Shown here one piece after another: positions 12,320 to 22,191 of a stretch of DNA of 64,000 nucleotides. The notes under the pieces were generated by a model. The model saw only the letters and a program-made list of their open reading frames with translations, was not told the DNA's origin and did no database searches. Each line of letters opens with the position of its first letter. Position 1 is the first letter of the stretch. This DNA comes from Anaeramoeba flamelloides (lineage: Eukaryota; Metamonada; Anaeramoebidae). The translations under genes were made by a program, and so were the position numbers. The DNA lies in contig JANTQA010000032.1 of the NCBI GenBank assembly GCA_027625915.1, positions 13,036,001 through 13,100,000 on the forward strand. The letters run 5' to 3'.

Positions 12320-12830
12320 TTTGGACACATTTTAAACAGTTAAAAGAATAACAATACGACACTTTATATTTAATTTGGAAATATTTATAATTTTACGTAC
12401 TATTTCATTTTTTGTTTTTTTTTTTTGTTTTGATTTTATTTTTTGTAGCTACATAATTTGTTTCGTTAGATCTCAAAATTTTCTTTATTTGGTTGATAGA
12501 AGGATAATGTTTTGTTTTTTAAATTGTAAAATCATATACAATTTGTCAATGATATATTATCATTTGATTGATCAAGAATTGTTTGTGAAATTTCGACATA
12601 TCTACCAATCTATTTTTTGTATTCAGCTTACTTCTTTATTTTGGACACACAAAATTATATTTTTTCGTTTTGTATTTTTTTTATTATTTGGATAAAAATT
12701 ATTACATATTAAAACATAAATATTGGTTTAATTAACTGTTATTTTATATCTAAGTTTTGAAAAATATAATAAATTAGTATTTTTTTGGTTATTTTTGATT
12801 TTGGTTATTATGAATTTATAGAATGGGGTT
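12320..12830 (+). repeat. Dispersed repeat family I, copy 1
   Basis: About 500 bp align over their whole length with 24335-24880 in the same orientation. Landmarks are TAACAATACGACACTT versus TAACAGTATTACAATT, then TGATAGAAGG, TATCATTTGAT, TTATTTGGATAAAAAT and ATATAATAAATT. The 106-codon open frame inside it (12375-12695) is not preserved in the other copy, so it is not a gene. No terminal repeats were seen. Confidence 0.65.
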
Positions 12831-13079
12831 TAAATATAAAAAAAAAATTGTTTTTTTGATATTTTCTATGTAATTCCCCAGCCTATGAAAATAAAAGTAG
12901 AATCTGGATATCTGAATTGAAAAAAAATATATATATTTCTAATATATCTAGAAAAATAATAATAATTTTAATATTATATAAAAAAAAGATTCATAATATT
13001 TATTAGCCCTAGTGAGTAATAAAATTATTTTTGATTATTTAATAAATTTCTAAATAAAAATTTTTGGATTTCGTAGGGT

Positions 13080-13420
13080 ACCGTAGAGTGCAGTCAAGTA
13101 CCTAGGTTTTTTTTAATTTAAGAAATAAAACGAAAATTTATTTAATTTTCTTTGTATTTCTCAAATTAAAAAAAATCTAATGGCGATGTTCATCGTATTT
13201 TCTTTTTTATCTGTAATTTCTATTGATTTTACAAATAAACAGAAAACTCAAGAAAACCTAACGGTGCTTTTTTGTAAAAAAAAAAAAAACTCAAGAAAAC
13301 CCAATGAAAGTTCCCGTCAAGTAAGTAGAGTGCCTAGATTAACCTTTTGAGAATTCAAAAAAATTGAATAAAATCTTTGGTTTTTCTCTATTCTTTTGAA
13401 TTCTGGAAAACCTAACCTAA
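13080..13420. repeat. Hairpin-repeat cluster next to family A copy 1
   Basis: Repeats the AAACAGAAAACTCAAG and AAAACCTAACG units of 880-1530, plus a CTCTATTCTTTTGAATTCTG unit that also occurs in the near-perfect hairpin at 26686-26763. Confidence 0.5.
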
Positions 13421-13493
13421 AGTGCCCAAGTTGTTTTTACTTTAAGAAATAAAAAGAATATTTCAAAAATTTAAATGTTATTTTTCAAATTAA

Positions 13494-14693
13494 GGGGGTA
13501 AGTACATTTTTCTTTTTTTGAGTGTCACCATTTATGTTAAACTGAATTCTTCAAATCATTTCTATAACCAAATACATTGACATTTTAATAAATACCAGAG
13601 TGGAATATATCCTAGTATAATATATTTCCATACCAACTATAAAATGGAATTCAAAACAATGAAAAGATTGATCAAAAAAAAATAAATAAAAATCATTTAT
13701 TACTTGATCTTATCTATAAAATTTGACACAATTACTTATTTTTTATTTTATTTTATTTTTAATTCTTTATGAAAAAAATTTTGTTTGGAAAATTTTTGAT
13801 AAACATATTACTGTTTATTTCTAAAGAATTTCCAAAATGAATTTAAAAATCCTATTTTCATTTATGACATCTAGTTCTAGTTTTAGTTCAGAAAATCAGA
13901 GATTTTTTCAATTCTTCTTGAGAATAAGGGTTTATTGGACAAATTCGTTTGATTTTATAATTATTTATTTTCCATTAAAATGAGAACTCAAAAAAATTAA
14001 GAATCTAATGGAAATTTTTTCTTGAATTTTTCAATTATTTTGATTTGAATCTTTTGTAACTGTTTTTTGATTCCAAAAATTCAATCCTTTGTTTTAATTT
14101 TTGAAATAGTATACTCTTTGTTTTGTCTTTGTTTGATAAAAATATTTTAAAATTGAATTTTAAAAGCAAATTTATAACCATAAGTTTTTAAAATAATAAT
14201 AAACAGGAATGGGGCGAGAAATTCAAGGAAAAAAATAGTTTGTATTAATACAAACTAAGAATTTAAAGAAAACCAATCGTTGAAAAATAGCTTTTATCGA
14301 TTTTTTTTTTTTCATTCTTGATTTCAACAAATTTATTTGGAATGGTGATATTTTGTGTTTGGTCTTCTAAAAGAAAATATTTATTTCAAATGTACACCCT
14401 TTTGGGTATATTTTTTTGGTTTACTTCTTTGATTAATTTCAATTGTTCATATAAACACATTTCTAGATCCAAAACAACATTTAATAAAACCTAAAATTTT
14501 AATCAAAAAAAATGTTCAAAAAATTGAAAAATTAAAGATTCAACTCTGAACTACTTTGACTCTTTTCACGAATGGACTAGTGAATGGTGTTTTTGATTTC
14601 AAAATTTCAATATCTGGTGGCACTCAAAAAATATTTTTTCAGTTATGTTCACACAATTAAAATTTTTTAAAATGGTAAAATGTACTTACTGCC
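13494..14693 (+). mobile_element. Family A TTAA-flanked DNA element, copy 1 (piggyBac-like, non-autonomous)
   Basis: A 1200-bp element is bounded on both sides by TTAA (13490-13493 and 14694-14697). Its terminal inverted repeats read GGGGGTAAGTACATTTT on the left and GGCAGTAAGTACATTTT on the right (reverse-complemented). Inside each end is a second shared motif, TTTTTGAGTGYCACCA. An inverted, full-length, closely similar copy lies at 33723-34921, also with TTAA on both sides. TTAA duplication is typical of piggyBac-type transposases. No transposase frame is present. Confidence 0.8.
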
Positions 14694-14989
14694 TTAAAAA
14701 AAAACTAACAGCAAATAAGTAGAATTAAAAACTCCTAGATGAAATAATAATAAATAAATAAATTAATGTATTTTTTTAGAATTTGCTGTAAATCCTTTCT
14801 GAAAAAAAGAAAACAAACTAATATTTCAAAAATAAATATATATACTCTCGAAAATAACAAAAAAAGCAAAAAGGAAATTAATAATGTTAAAATTTTATTT
14901 TATTACTTTTACAAGATCAAAGCAAGATTAAAACATATCACAACCATTAATACCATTAGCAAAAGAAACTTATTAAAAAGTTTTCAAGG

Positions 14990-15255
14990 TATGGGTGGGA
15001 TCTCATTTGGTTTTCTCAAGATATGCCTTTCAGGTAATTTTTGGAGAAATTATCAAATTTTTCAGATCCATATTTTTGTTTACCACATTATTATAGACAA
15101 ACAAAAGGATCAAGATATTTCCAGTTTGGAGTTACTTGTGTGATTATCAGACAAGATAAAAAATGTTATCAAAATAATTCGGCTAAAAGACACAAGAAAA
15201 AGGCAAATGATAATTGGGTGTGAGTAAGTTTTTTTCTTTGATCAATAACAGAGAA
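14990..15255 (+). pseudogene. Possible fragment of a DENN-family (AVL9/DENND6-like) N-terminal region
   Basis: A peptide across a possible 32-nt intron (15034-15065, GTAATT...TTTCAG, phase-compatible) reads GGISFGFLKICLS, then DPYFCLPHYYRQ and YFQFGVTCVIIRQD. The FCLP and YFQFGVTC motifs recall the upstream DENN half of AVL9/DENND6-type proteins. A weak 3' donor (GTGAGT near 15221) would lead to a quick stop, and no cDENN part follows because the convergent NAA50-like gene starts at once. It is either a truncated gene copy or a chance resemblance. The upstream start is unresolved. Confidence 0.3.
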
Positions 15256-15257
15256 AG

Positions 15258-15845
15258 TTAGTTTATTGATAATTTGATACCAATTTGCTCTGCTGGGTAG
15301 TAAACAAGTTCATACCCGTCTGGTGCCTCTGGTTGTGTTCTTTTGTACATATTTTTTTTCATTTCAACAATGGCAAATCCAAAACGATTGTAAAATGTGA
15401 CCGCTCTGGTGTTATTCGCCTGTGTGTTTAAGTAGACATACGAGACAGTTGTTTGGTAAAGAAGAGTATTGACGATCTTTTTCAGGAGATTGTACCCAAT
15501 ACCTAAATGACGGTACTCCTTTTTGACACCCAACCTCATAATGTAGCCTTTCAACTTATAATTCCCTTTCCAGTCCTGGTACATTTCAAGTCGAGAAGTA
15601 CACTCTCCAACAATTTTGTTTGTTTTTGTTGAAACAGCTACACAGCTCAAATTGCTATCAAGGAGACTGCGATAATAATTTGTTCGAGGACCCCATCCGA
15701 AAAGTTCAATATCTAAATTTCGAAGATCCTCGAAATCTCCTTCTTCAATTCTTCGGATTTTAATTATTTTTTTGATGTCCTCAACTGAGACAGTCACTGT
15801 TTGGGTGTTGATTGGAACTGATTTGTTGTCTTTGTTTATACTCAT
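15258..15845 (-). CDS. GNAT N-alpha-acetyltransferase, NAA50-like
   Basis: Single exon of 195 codons, ATG at 15845 and TAA at 15258. The GNAT acetyl-CoA loop is clear: YRHLGIGYNLL at about residues 111-121, the RxxGxG signature. The strand before it (YIMRLGVKKE) and the C-terminal part (YVYLNTQANN, then FYNRFGFAIVEMKKNMYKR) match the plan of NAA50/San, where FYRKFGFEIIETKKNYYKR is characteristic. NAA50 acetylates N-terminal Met residues at the ribosome and supports sister-chromatid cohesion. The first 25 residues are an unconserved extension. It is convergent with the DENN-like fragment. Another GNAT of the same clade cannot be excluded. Confidence 0.87.
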   Translation of the reverse strand: MSINKDNKSVPINTQTVTVSVEDIKKIIKIRRIEEGDFEDLRNLDIELFGWGPRTNYYRSLLDSNLSCVAVSTKTNKIVGECTSRLEMYQDWKGNYKLKGYIMRLGVKKEYRHLGIGYNLLKKIVNTLLYQTTVSYVYLNTQANNTRAVTFYNRFGFAIVEMKKNMYKRTQPEAPDGYELVYYPAEQIGIKLSIN

Positions 15846-16505
15846 TGATAGGGTTTTTGTTTGTTGTATTTATTGTATAATTTTAAAGGGACAAAAAAAA
15901 AATAATAAATTTCAACTTTGCAATGCTTTAAAAGGAACACAGAAAATTGATCTTTCTCAGACGATTTCTGTGTAGAGATTTTGTGTTTTCAACTTTAGTT
16001 CTTAGCTTATGAAATGAAACTTTGAAAAATCAAAAAAATTTTTCAGAATTTGATCTTTTGTGTTGTTTTAAAAAATAAATATTTCTCATTCTTTTTCCAA
16101 ATGATTGAAATGAGAGTTTTTAAAAAAGCGAAACGGTTCTGATTAGATTTTGGACACAAAACGTTTTTTAATCAAATAATAAAAAAGTAAGGATCTAATT
16201 TTGTATTTGGCAATTTGTTTTCAACTACAAATCTTATTTTTAATTTAATAAACAATTGAGTCTTTGTATTTGGTAATCAATAACTACAAGTATAAAACCT
16301 TGGAGTTTGATTATTCTCGGAGTTCTAATAACTTTTATTATCAAATCAATTTTTATTTCTTATATTTACAAAGCCACTTTTTTACACTGTTTAAAATTAA
16401 AGAACAAATCTACTTTTAACTATTTTAATTTTTGGTTTTCTTTTGATTGCACTGGGATATTCTGAAAAAATTTGTAAAGTATTTTTTCTACAGGATTTTT
16501 CGTAC

Positions 16506-16978
16506 TACAGTGATCAAAATAATGTGTGTCCAATGACTGTAATCTGTGTTTCAAAATATAATCCGTGCTTTTTTTTCTTCTTGTTACAAAGCAAGATACA
16601 ATCAACTGCCAAATAGTATACCTAAGTTCAAATCAATTTTGAAAATTAACCCCTTGATATTTTCCGTAAAATTTAAATTTTTAGTAATGCCTAGAGTTCA
16701 AATTTTTTAAAATATTTGAAATTTTTTTGAATTTTTTTGATGATTAAAATTTTATGAAATAATTTACTCTATTTTTTTGAGATAAATTTTGCAATTTGAT
16801 CCTTCATTTTGATAATTTCTTATTAAATAATAGAACTTTAAGAACAACCCATATTTGCTGAGGAGTTGTTATCAATTTCTTTGATCGGTTAATTTATAGG
16901 ACTTCTATAAAAAAAAAACACACTTTTTATTTTGATACACGGATTATTTTTTTTGCACGCTTTATTTTGACTATAGTA
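16506..16978 (+). mobile_element. Family C mariner-like non-autonomous element, copy 1
   Basis: About 473 bp with TA at both edges. The left end is TACAGTGATCAAAATAA, and the right end reverse-complemented is TACTATAGTCAAAATAA. Within the ends there is a second pair, ATAATCCGTG and GCGTG or CACAC boxes, so each terminus is a double repeat. An inverted copy lies at 31434-31914. TA targets and TACAGT termini are typical of Tc1/mariner elements. No open frame fits a transposase. Confidence 0.75.
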
Positions 16979-17364
16979 CTATTATTTTCCAATTAATATG
17001 TGAAACTTTTTATTTCAAGTTCGAAAACGAATATCAATTATTACTGCCACAGTCAAATTAGCAGAGTAAAAATTTTGTATAATGGTTCACTCAAGAAAGT
17101 TCAATTTATTGTCTAAAAATATCATTTCTGAACGATTTTGTCAAGATCTTTGGATTTTCTTCAATTGTGAAAAGTGTAAAAATATTTTGGAATGTGAACT
17201 AAAAATTTTCATTTTTTAATTGGAAAATAAGAGTAGTATTTGAATTAGCAATGGAAACTGTTCAAAATTCTCATGATAAAGACAAGACATCGCTTCCCTT
17301 ATAGTATTTTAAAAGTAGTTTCTGATAATCCAAAAGAGATAACCAAATTCAAATTGAATAATTT

Positions 17365-17540
17365 ACTACTGGTATTTGAATTATAAAAAGGAAGGAATTT
17401 TCACTCTCCTTTCCAGGTTTCTCTTTTAACTATATAGAGTTCCCAAAGAAGTAAGTTTTAAGATTTGTGATCTTTGTTTGAAAAATCTAGTAAAGAAAAT
17501 GAAAATTTTTCCCATTTACCATTCGAATGCCAGTAATGTA
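17365..17540 (+). repeat. Dispersed repeat family N, copy 1
   Basis: Shares TACTGGTATTTGAATWATAAA, a GATTTGTGATCTTTGTTT-type segment and ATGAAAATTTTTCCCATTTA, in the same order, with 29545-29770. Clearly diverged; ends not defined. Confidence 0.5.
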
Positions 17541-18559
17541 AATTTCTGTTATCAAAACTTTGTTCATCAAATAATTAATGTATATGACAAAAAACCGGTA
17601 AAAATATTGAGTTTCCCAACTTCACACACAATTTGTAATAAATTATTTGAAAAATATCTTTGAAAAAGTACAAAATATTTTTTCTTATTTTAAAAATCAT
17701 AAATTTATTATTTTATTTGTAATAATTGTTTAATATTTTTGTTAACAAGTATGGTGTATTTGTTATTTGTAAGTGTAAAACCCAGGGACTTCAAGTATAT
17801 TCAGTGTTCTAAATAATATTTTTTCAAAACTAAAATATAACATTTTGTTTTTAAGGTATATACTCAAAAAAGAATAAAAAAGAATTAATAAAAATGAAAC
17901 GAAAATTTCCAATTTCAATTTTTTTTTTTTTAATTAAGTATCTTTTTGAAAAAGGTTAAATAAACTGATATTATTAAAAGGGATAAGATTTTGCTATGTT
18001 AATCCGATTAAAATTTTAGATGATCACTAAAAAGTGTAAAACTTTTAATTAAACCTTTTTTTTCCATAAAAAATGAGGAAAAATCTTAAATTAGGAACTT
18101 TTAATGAAATAAAAGAAGGCTTTGGAAAGTTAATTCAGAAACTTCGAGGGCTGGAAAAAAAAATAAATTATGTAAATTTTTTTAGTATATTTGTGAAATC
18201 TTATAGTTAATTGTTGGTATTTTTTGAAAAAATAATGATTACTACTAGTGGTTTTTTTCGAAACCATATAATTCGTTATTTTAATTTTTTGTGTTACAAC
18301 CTTTTTTTAAGTTTCTAAGAAAAAAGTACACAATAATTTGAAAGGGGTGTTTGGATAAATTATCGAGTAAATCAAAAGGAATCCTTTGTGTATTTTTTTT
18401 CACCAATATTTCAATGAGGGAAGAAACAAATATTCTTTTATTTTAATAATTTGATTTTTTTTTTTTTTTTTTTATTATTCTTTATGTAAGAAATTAATTT
18501 CCCCTTACGTTTGTTAGGTTTTTTTTTTGTTTTTATTTTTATTTCAAAATTAATAGATT

Positions 18560-19262
18560 TTGGAAGATAAAATAAAATAAAAATTCAATAAAATTCACAT
18601 CTAATTTACCAATAATTTTAAAATATCTCACTTTAATTACTTTCTGAGAGTCTGTATTAACAAATAACATTGGACCTTTTATCTTATTTTTTAAAAATAA
18701 AATAAAAATAAATCAAATATTGAATCCTTGTATTTGAAAAAGATTAGACATCTTTATTTTCAAAAATTTATTAAATTTCAAGAAATTTAATAAGAAATAG
18801 CAATATTATTTTTTTTATTATTATTCTTTGTTTTAATAAGGATTTGTTACTTTAGATAAGTTATTGGAAAAAAATTTTTTTTTTATTTATTTTTTTATAT
18901 CAATTTGAATTCTTTTTTATTATTTGAAAATCTCTAAAAAATTGAGAAATAATTCTAAAGTCTGTTATTAATATATTTGATCTTTATGTTGTTAACGATT
19001 CACTGAAAAAAAATTCAGATTGGGTTATTAATTATTTATTCAAAATATACAAACAAAATAATATTTTTTTAGATTATAAGTTGAATTTTCTAGGTCTTAA
19101 AAAAAGTTTTTTGGGAGAATAATTAATTTTAGTGATTTGTTTGATTTTTAATATATTTATTTTATTATGAAAATAAAAAAGAAAAAAATGATTTGAACGG
19201 TTCTTTGAATCAAAAAATTATATTTTTTTTTAAGTTTTAAAATAATTATTGAAATTTTTTTG
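18560..19262 (+). repeat. Dispersed repeat family G, copy 1
   Basis: About 700 bp align with about 58590-59272 in the same orientation. Landmarks are TGAGAGTCTGTATTAACAAAT, ATAAATCAAATATTGAAT, GGGTTATTAATTATT and AATGATTTGAACGGTTCTTT, in that order in both copies. No terminal inverted repeat was recognised. Confidence 0.65.
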
Positions 19263-19499
19263 GGGTGAGAAGATTTTAAAGACTAGGTTATTTCTAAAAT
19301 TTTGCTTTTTTTATTTTTCTGGTTATTTTTTTGAAGAATACCCTTTTTAAATAAATATTTTTCTCAAATTATTAAAATTCTTTCCTTTTTATTGATCTAT
19401 TCATTGTAACATAACTCTTTTTCAAATATTGTGCATCACTTCGAATAATAAATTGAATATAAAAAAAATATCCTTTAGTATTCAAAAACAATTAATAAT

Positions 19500-19965
19500 T
19501 AAATCTGATTTGTAATTCACTTTTAAGTCATTCTAAATATATAAAATCCTGATATATTAAAAATTAAAAAAAATACAACCAAAATCCAAAAAAAAGTGAG
19601 TCACAATTTTTGAAATGAGCATTATGGATTTTTTATTACTGAACTTTCACTGAAAAAAAGTTGAACAACAAGATTTTTTATGAATAATTAAATTCATTTT
19701 CAAAGACATTACATTGTCACAAGTTTCATAGTGATTATTGGTCTTTTCGAAGATTTCTTTTTTTTTCCACATGATCTTTTTTAAAAAAAAAAAAGAAATC
19801 AAAAAAAAAAAAAAGCAAAACTAAAATTTTCCAAATTAGAAAAAATGATTCTGATCCAAAAATTTGAAAATATTTTTTTGTTATGAATACTGTAATTAAC
19901 ACTCAAAACGTCTTCCATAAATATTATAAAGTGAGTCAAAATTTTTGAAAAATAGTTTATTATTA
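19500..19965 (+). repeat. Dispersed repeat family F, copy 1
   Basis: Aligns over its length with 52823-53365 in the same orientation. Landmarks are TAATTCACTTTTAA, ATAAAATCCTGATATA, GGATTTTTTATTACT, TAATTAAATTCATTTT, TTCACATGATC-like and CTTCCATAAATATTATAAAG. Near both ends of the unit stand GTGAGTC and TTTTTGAAA motifs in direct orientation. Confidence 0.65.
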
Positions 19966-20412
19966 TATTTATTTTTTACTCTTAAAATAATAGTAATATT
20001 TTAAGAAACAATTATAAAATCTCTCTTTCCTTTTCCTGACTAATTTTATATCGAAACATTTGTAAAAAAATTAAATTTGGATATAAATTGGTAAAAAAAT
20101 AATAAAATAAAAATGTTTAAAAAAAAAAAATCCATTTTGGTTTCAAAATTTAATTATTTATTTTAGTATAATCCTTAAAACAATTAAAACAAGTTTTCTT
20201 TGATAATTTAAAGATTACAATGAGTGTGATTTATTATAATTATTATTTTTAAAGAAGATCAAATTATTCGAAAAAACCAAAACACTTTCAATTAATTATT
20301 TTAATATATTATTATAATATAAATAAAATAAAATAAGAACAATACTAAATTTAGTAAGATACAAAATTTAATATTAAAAAAACAAAAAAAAAAAATAAAT
20401 TGATCAAATTGG

Positions 20413-22157
20413 TTATTTTCTGGATAATCTTAAAACTAATTCTTTTACTTTATTCATTTCAATTTCTTGATTTTTAAGTTTATTTTGGAATATTTTAATA
20501 ACTTTTTCAAAAATTTGATTGGTTTCTTTGATTTTACCAATCTCCTTATCTTTTTCTTCAACTAATTTTTTTATCTTTTGGATTTTTTCATGTAAAAGTT
20601 CAAAGCTTTGTATTTGAGTAATTATTTCATCTTTTAAGGGTTCAATTTTTTCAATAATTTGTTGAATTTGAACTTTATTTTGATTTTCAATCTGAATATT
20701 ATTATTATTATTATTATTATTGTTGTTGTTGTTGTTTTGATCTTTTGACAATAATTTAAAATCTTGGAATTCTCTGATCCAATTTTGTAATTGTATTATA
20801 TAATTTTGTAAATCTTGGTCTTTTTCTAAATCTCTGATGGAAAATTGTTGAATTTCTTGAGATTTTTCTTTCGAAACTTCATTAATAAAATTAATATCTT
20901 CGATAATTTTATTTTCTCTTCCTTCGATGATTTGCAAATGTTTTTGGAATTCTTCTTTGGTTAATAACTTTTTTAATTCATAAATATCAATATTTGATAA
21001 TTGTGTTTCAATTTCGGACTGATTTGAAACTGAAGTTGGATAATATGTAACAGGCTTTCTCGATTTTAATTTGCTAGTATTTACTGCTTTTTTTTGTCTT
21101 TCAATTTTTTCAATCCATTGTTTATGTATTAGTTCTTCCTTTTTTTTGAGTTCTTCAAAATTTCTTATTTTTTGTAAGAATTTTTCTTGCTCCTTCTTTA
21201 ATCGTTCTTCTCGTAATTCTAATTCATCTGTGGAATTTGTTATATATGAAAACTGTTCATTTTGTTGATTATTGTTAGATGTGCTCTGATTTTTATAATT
21301 ATTTATTGTATTTCTTGTTGATGTTGAGGTTGATGTTGAGGTTGAGGTTGAGGTTGAGGTTGAAGTTTGATTATAACTTTCATTTTGGTTTCTTATCGAA
21401 GGAATAACATTTTTATTTAAAAAGGATTTTAATTTTGTAGATTTATAAACTTGTGTATTTGAATTGCTATTAAAATTATCATTATTATTTTTATTATTTT
21501 CATTTTGCGTATTAATATTAATATTATTATTATTATTATTATTATTACTTTGATTTTTTTGTGTCTTTTGTATTATTCTGGTTTTATTTGGATCATAAAT
21601 TGAAATATAACCTGAGGGCATTTGAATTTTTAAAAAACAAGAATATGCTTGGCCAGCTATTATAGAAAGTACTCGAGATGAACGATCTACATTAATAGGC
21701 AACCTTTGAATAACTTGTGTACGATCACCATAGACTTCCATTTTGGAACCAAACCCAAATAATACACTTTGATCTGTTAATAATATTGTAAATTCATCTC
21801 CAATTGTTACTTGATCAACCTTTAATCTTTTAAAAGTTGGTATCTCTTTAAAAGATGTTAAATCCTTTTCATGACCATTGTTTTTATGCATGCCAGTTGA
21901 AAAGATTTGGCCTGTCTTTGTAACAGCAATAGTAAAATCACTTCCAAGATAAATATCTCTTATCATTTTTTTTGATAAAAATTTTATCTTTATTGGTGTA
22001 AATTGATTTTTTTTTAAACTATTTCCTAATTGTCCCTAATGGTTTTTAAATTTAAAGATTTGTTTTTTTTGTTTAAACAAATAGTAAAAGGTTATTCATA
22101 TATATGTTAAATTATATATATATATATATATATAGATAGATAGATAGATAGATAGAT

Positions 22158-22191
<34 letters not shown>

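Larger units (their letters stand above)
8291..15257. other. Element-rich spacer between the DENN-PH and NAA50-like genes
   Basis: No intact gene was found. Identified contents are an inverted-repeat element (8587-9221), a SINE-like insertion (10628-10899), family J copy 2 (10985-11280), hairpin-repeat clusters (11640-12300 and 13080-13420), family I copy 1 (12320-12830), a TTAA-flanked element (13494-14693) and a DENN-like fragment (14990-15255). Nothing recognisable lies in 9222-10627. Open frames at 10071-10265 and 12375-12695 are low-complexity and not supported. Confidence 0.6.
15846..20412. other. Element-rich spacer between the NAA50-like and RCC1 genes
   Basis: No gene is supported. 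Contents are family C copy 1 (16506-16978), a diverged repeat shared with 29545-29770 (about 17365-17540), family G copy 1 (about 18560-19262) and family F copy 1 (19500-19965). The frames at 16420-16605 and 17478-17663 lie within or beside repeats. Nothing recognisable is seen in 17700-18550. Confidence 0.6.

Noticed and set aside
12375-12695. 106-codon hydrophobic frame
   Set aside because: It lies in dispersed repeat family I, and the frame is not preserved in the other copy.
21964-21966. Met at 21966 as the start of a separate RCC1/coiled-coil gene
   Set aside because: The frame is open upstream to a phase-matched acceptor at 22036 and encodes a conserved RCC1 GQLG segment, so the Met is internal.
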